Assembly: GCF_900120005.1 (NCBI RefSeq)
Contig: NZ_LT635451.1
Location: 620,046 to 684,045, forward strand
Source of the DNA: Holdemania sp. Marseille-P2844
GTDB lineage: Bacteria > Bacillota_I > Bacilli_A > Erysipelotrichales > Erysipelotrichaceae
Length of the DNA stretch: 64,000 bases
Direction: 5' to 3'
Shown here: positions 61,756 to 64,000 of the stretch, in pieces
How the letters are laid out: every line of letters begins with the position of its first letter
How positions within the stretch are numbered: position 1 is the stretch's first letter
Program-made: the position numbers and the translations under genes
The notes under the pieces: generated by a model
What the model was told of the DNA's origin: nothing
Seen by the model: the letters and a program-made list of their open reading frames with translations, nothing else
Databases searched by the model: none

Positions 61756-62523
61756 TTAGTCCATGAGTTCCCTCAGGTCTTCAATTATATGATCCGGAGC
61801 GAAGGAATATGCCGCAGCCGCCTGCCGGTCATGCACGCCTGTCGTCACTAAAATCGTTTCAATTCCCGCCTGAACGCCGCACAGAATATCCGTTTCCATG
61901 TTATCGCCGACAATCACCACCTCATCTTTGCCCAAGCCCAGATAGGCCAGTGCGCCTTCAATGATCGCGGCATGCGGTTTGCCTATCTTGACCGCCTCGC
62001 GCGAGCTGGCATATTCCATCAGCGCCACCGTCGATCCGTTGCCGCAGTTGGCTCCCGCTTCGCTGAGCAAGATCCGATCGTTGTTGGTACCGACCAGAAT
62101 CGCCCCGGCCAGCACCTGCCGCAGCGCCAGTGAATACTTCTCCCAGGTTCCTTCCTTATCCAGGCCGATAAACACCAGATCAGCCTGGTCGTTCACCAGC
62201 TCATAGCCATTGTTCAGCAGCGCTTCGCGCAGCCCTTCATCCCCGACCATGTACGCCCGCTTCTTGTCGGGAAACCGCCGGATCATCGTATCGCTCGCCG
62301 CCATCGCCGAGGTGTAGAAGTGCTTCGGCTCAATTCCCCGGTAACCAATCTTCAGCATGTGATCCGCAGCCTGGCGCGGCGTGCGTCCGGAATTATTCGT
62401 TAGAAACAAGAACGGCAGCTGTTCCTTCAAGCAGTAATCAATAAAGACCTTCGCGCCCTCGATGATCGCCGTTCCGCGGTACATCGTGCCGTCCAGATCC
62501 AACAGGTAGCATTTTTTTGTCAT
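61756..62523 (-). CDS. HAD-IIA family phosphatase (NagD-like)
   Basis: 255 residues from ATG 62523 (AAAGGAG nine bases upstream). HAD motif I CYLLDLDGTMYRG, motif II FLFLTNNSGRT and motif III/IV VVIVGDNMETDILCGVQAGIETILV with the C2 cap between are of the NagD/PNPase type. It probably dephosphorylates nucleotides or sugar phosphates. Cotranscribed with the VTT gene. Confidence 0.92.
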   Translation of the reverse strand: MTKKCYLLDLDGTMYRGTAIIEGAKVFIDYCLKEQLPFLFLTNNSGRTPRQAADHMLKIGYRGIEPKHFYTSAMAASDTMIRRFPDKKRAYMVGDEGLREALLNNGYELVNDQADLVFIGLDKEGTWEKYSLALRQVLAGAILVGTNNDRILLSEAGANCGNGSTVALMEYASSREAVKIGKPHAAIIEGALAYLGLGKDEVVIVGDNMETDILCGVQAGIETILVTTGVHDRQAAAAYSFAPDHIIEDLRELMD

Positions 62524-62585
62524 CGTCTTTGGCTCCTTTTCTTTACCCTGCGATAGCGTAACACAAAGCCAAATCGCTTTCAAGT

Positions 62586-62611
62586 AAAAGAAAAGCCGGT
62601 CATTCACCGGC
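62586..62611 (-). terminator. Intrinsic terminator of the MFS gene
   Basis: Stem GCCGG / CCGGC with a 7-base loop and TTTTCTTTT on the minus strand; the hairpin includes the MFS stop codon region. Confidence 0.7.
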
Positions 62612-63788
62612 AAATCGAATTCTGGGATTTTTTTTGAAGTGGTCCGCGGGCTTTTTTAAACATCAAAATCAAAACGATCGCAGGCGCCGCAAATCCGGCG
62701 ACGACAAGCAGCGCCGGATCGCATCCGATCGCCTCGGACAGCCAGCTGCAAAACACGGGCATGATCAATAACGACAAGCCCATATACACGCTCATCGCCG
62801 CCATCTGACCGCTGGATTTGAGCTTTTCCGAAATGATTTCGTCAATCATCAGCTTGGAGCTGATAATGATGATCGGAAACGTGACCATCTGGAAGACCGC
62901 CGCGGCGATCATCCACCACGGATTCTGAATCAGGCTGTAAACGACAAAGCGCACGCCGAACAGAACGGAAGCCCCCAGCATCAGGTTGGCTGGATCGTAT
63001 TTCTTCATCAGCTTGTCCCCGACTAACAGAATCGGAATTTCCATCAGCGACTGCAGGCCCCACTTCGCTCCGACATGAAAGCTGGTTCCCCCGATCGCCA
63101 TCACCTTGTCGACGACGATATACATGTCCGCCGTCCCCATCCCAAACAGGACGAGCAGAATCAGCACCAACAGGATATAGGCTTTATTTTTTACCAGTTC
63201 CTTTAAGTCCGCTACCTTGACGACCTTGCCGCTGGCGCGCTGAGCATCCTGTTGCTTCCACGCGAAGTACAGCGTCGCGCAGCTGGTCAGAAACACGAGC
63301 ACGGCGATGACTGGGAAATCCAGCCAGTTTAATAAAATCGCCGCAGTCCAGCTGCCGATCGCCCAGCCAAACGCACCCCAGGCATGGATCCGGCTGTAAA
63401 CCGGCTTGGTCTCATCAATCTGCAGCACCCATGTATCTTCTAATCCCTGCCACGTCCGGGCAATGCCGCCGGTCAGCGAGATCATCGCCAACAGGTACCA
63501 GAACTGCGGCCAGCGGAAGCCGAACAGCACGACGTCGCCGATGAAAAAGACGCCGAAGCTGATCAGGAAAAACCAGCGGCAGCCCTTGAATTTATCCGAC
63601 AGATAGCCGAACAAAAACTGCGTGATGAGCGTCGAGATCGCCATTCCGGACAAAATAATCCCCTTCTGCGTGCCTTCAAAGCCCATCGAGACCAGATAGG
63701 GAATCGTCTGGGTCGTACCGATCGCGCCGGCCGCATACGAAAACAGAAACAGCCCGTTAAAACGGACGGCAGTTGATTTTTTCTTCAT
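62604..63788 (-). CDS. MFS transporter (LacY/nucleoside permease-like group)
   Basis: 394 residues, 12 predicted helices. N-terminal RFNGLFLFSYAAGAIGTTQTIPYLVSMGF and the loop-2/3 motif FLFGYLSDKFKGCRW fit the MFS_1-like group that includes sugar and nucleoside proton symporters. GIARTWQGLEDTWVLQIDET is also typical. GAGGTGG precedes the ATG at 63788. Substrate unknown. Not clearly linked to the downstream HAD gene because of the terminator. Confidence 0.85.
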   Translation of the reverse strand: MKKKSTAVRFNGLFLFSYAAGAIGTTQTIPYLVSMGFEGTQKGIILSGMAISTLITQFLFGYLSDKFKGCRWFFLISFGVFFIGDVVLFGFRWPQFWYLLAMISLTGGIARTWQGLEDTWVLQIDETKPVYSRIHAWGAFGWAIGSWTAAILLNWLDFPVIAVLVFLTSCATLYFAWKQQDAQRASGKVVKVADLKELVKNKAYILLVLILLVLFGMGTADMYIVVDKVMAIGGTSFHVGAKWGLQSLMEIPILLVGDKLMKKYDPANLMLGASVLFGVRFVVYSLIQNPWWMIAAAVFQMVTFPIIIISSKLMIDEIISEKLKSSGQMAAMSVYMGLSLLIMPVFCSWLSEAIGCDPALLVVAGFAAPAIVLILMFKKARGPLQKKSQNSICR

Positions 63789-64000
63789 AGTCCACCTCGC
63801 AGTTAGTGTTCCCTGCCGGAGCGTCCGTCATTCATTACCGGTCTGTGAATTCCGCAGATTTCGCGATTCTTTTTGGCTCTTTCAAAAATAGTGTTGGTGA
63901 GAGAAAAACCGAAACAAGAAAGACGCAGATGAGTTCCAGAAATGGGGCTCATTTTTAATTGAGAAAATGGCAGGGAACTAAGGTGTTAGAAATAAGTAAA
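63789..64000. other. Right-hand end of window, no gene recognised
   Basis: About 210 bases upstream of the MFS gene. It must hold that gene's promoter, but no clear -35/-10 pair was found. No ORF with a ribosome site is visible before the edge. Confidence 0.5.

Noticed and set aside
1..64000. tRNA or rRNA genes, insertion sequences, prophage or attachment sites
   Set aside because: None was recognised on either strand by eye; a dedicated tRNA and repeat scan could still find short items.

Overview
The window looks like chromosome of a spore-forming, moderate-GC Firmicute from the human or animal gut. The best guess is the Erysipelotrichia, possibly near Holdemania; this rests on gene content and base composition only. 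Evidence for a spore-former: dacF-spoIIAA-spoIIAB-sigF and spoVAC-AD-AE-AF are present, together with two BclA-like collagen-repeat proteins. Evidence for a Gram-positive host: a T-box before leuS, a purine riboswitch, a 4Fe-4S type PurF, a mannose-family PTS with a CRE, and scpAB. Most genes up to about 44 kb and several later ones lie on the minus strand. No rRNA, tRNA, prophage, insertion sequence or CRISPR array was seen.

Layout. 1-874: WYL-type regulator, cut by the window edge. 982-9461: surface-polysaccharide operon (VTC-fold protein, DUF4956 membrane protein, CotH-like kinase, a frameshifted secreted glycosidase-like protein, HEAT-repeat membrane protein, processive GT2 synthase, secreted TIM-barrel-like protein). 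9730-14242: exosporium-type cluster of two collagen-like proteins and a SunS/SgtA-like glycosyltransferase. 14731-18483: purC-purF-purB behind a guanine-type riboswitch, a short leader ORF and an intrinsic terminator. 18512-22783: ABC-F ATPase, two lipoprotein genes in an odd overlap, and scpAB. 22839-30118: sporulation block, with an Rpn-type nuclease gene between the spoVA and spoIIA groups. 30193-36167: three tandem S9 peptidases. 36538-46405: TPR-like protein, MATE exporter, nagA, two ChbG/YdjC deacetylases, a mannose-family PTS (IIA, IIB, IIC, IID) and its divergent PRD regulator. 46494-49764: folA and T-box controlled leuS. 50036-59272: mostly plus-strand genes (hemolysin III, DegV, ceramidase-like protein, DUF2975/XRE/DUF4173 trio, M20 amidohydrolase (minus), creatininase, ytqA-ytqB). 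59355-63788: Nudix, a class I amidotransferase flanked by two candidate small RNAs, a VTT-domain protein, HAD phosphatase and an MFS permease.

How the parts fit. The synthase operon probably makes and trims an envelope glycan. The collagen-like proteins probably form spore-surface filaments glycosylated by the neighbouring transferase. The PTS, ChbG and NagA products form a plausible import and deacetylation route for N-acetylated amino sugars. The pur genes are switched by guanine, leuS by uncharged tRNA-Leu, and the PTS by carbon catabolite control plus its PRD regulator.

The least explained material is RNA. Two candidate small RNAs with C-rich single-stranded segments (60003-60131 minus, 61058-61206 plus) flank the amidotransferase gene, each with a promoter-like element and a strong terminator. 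The purC leader combines an atypical guanine aptamer, a 12-residue ORF and a terminator.
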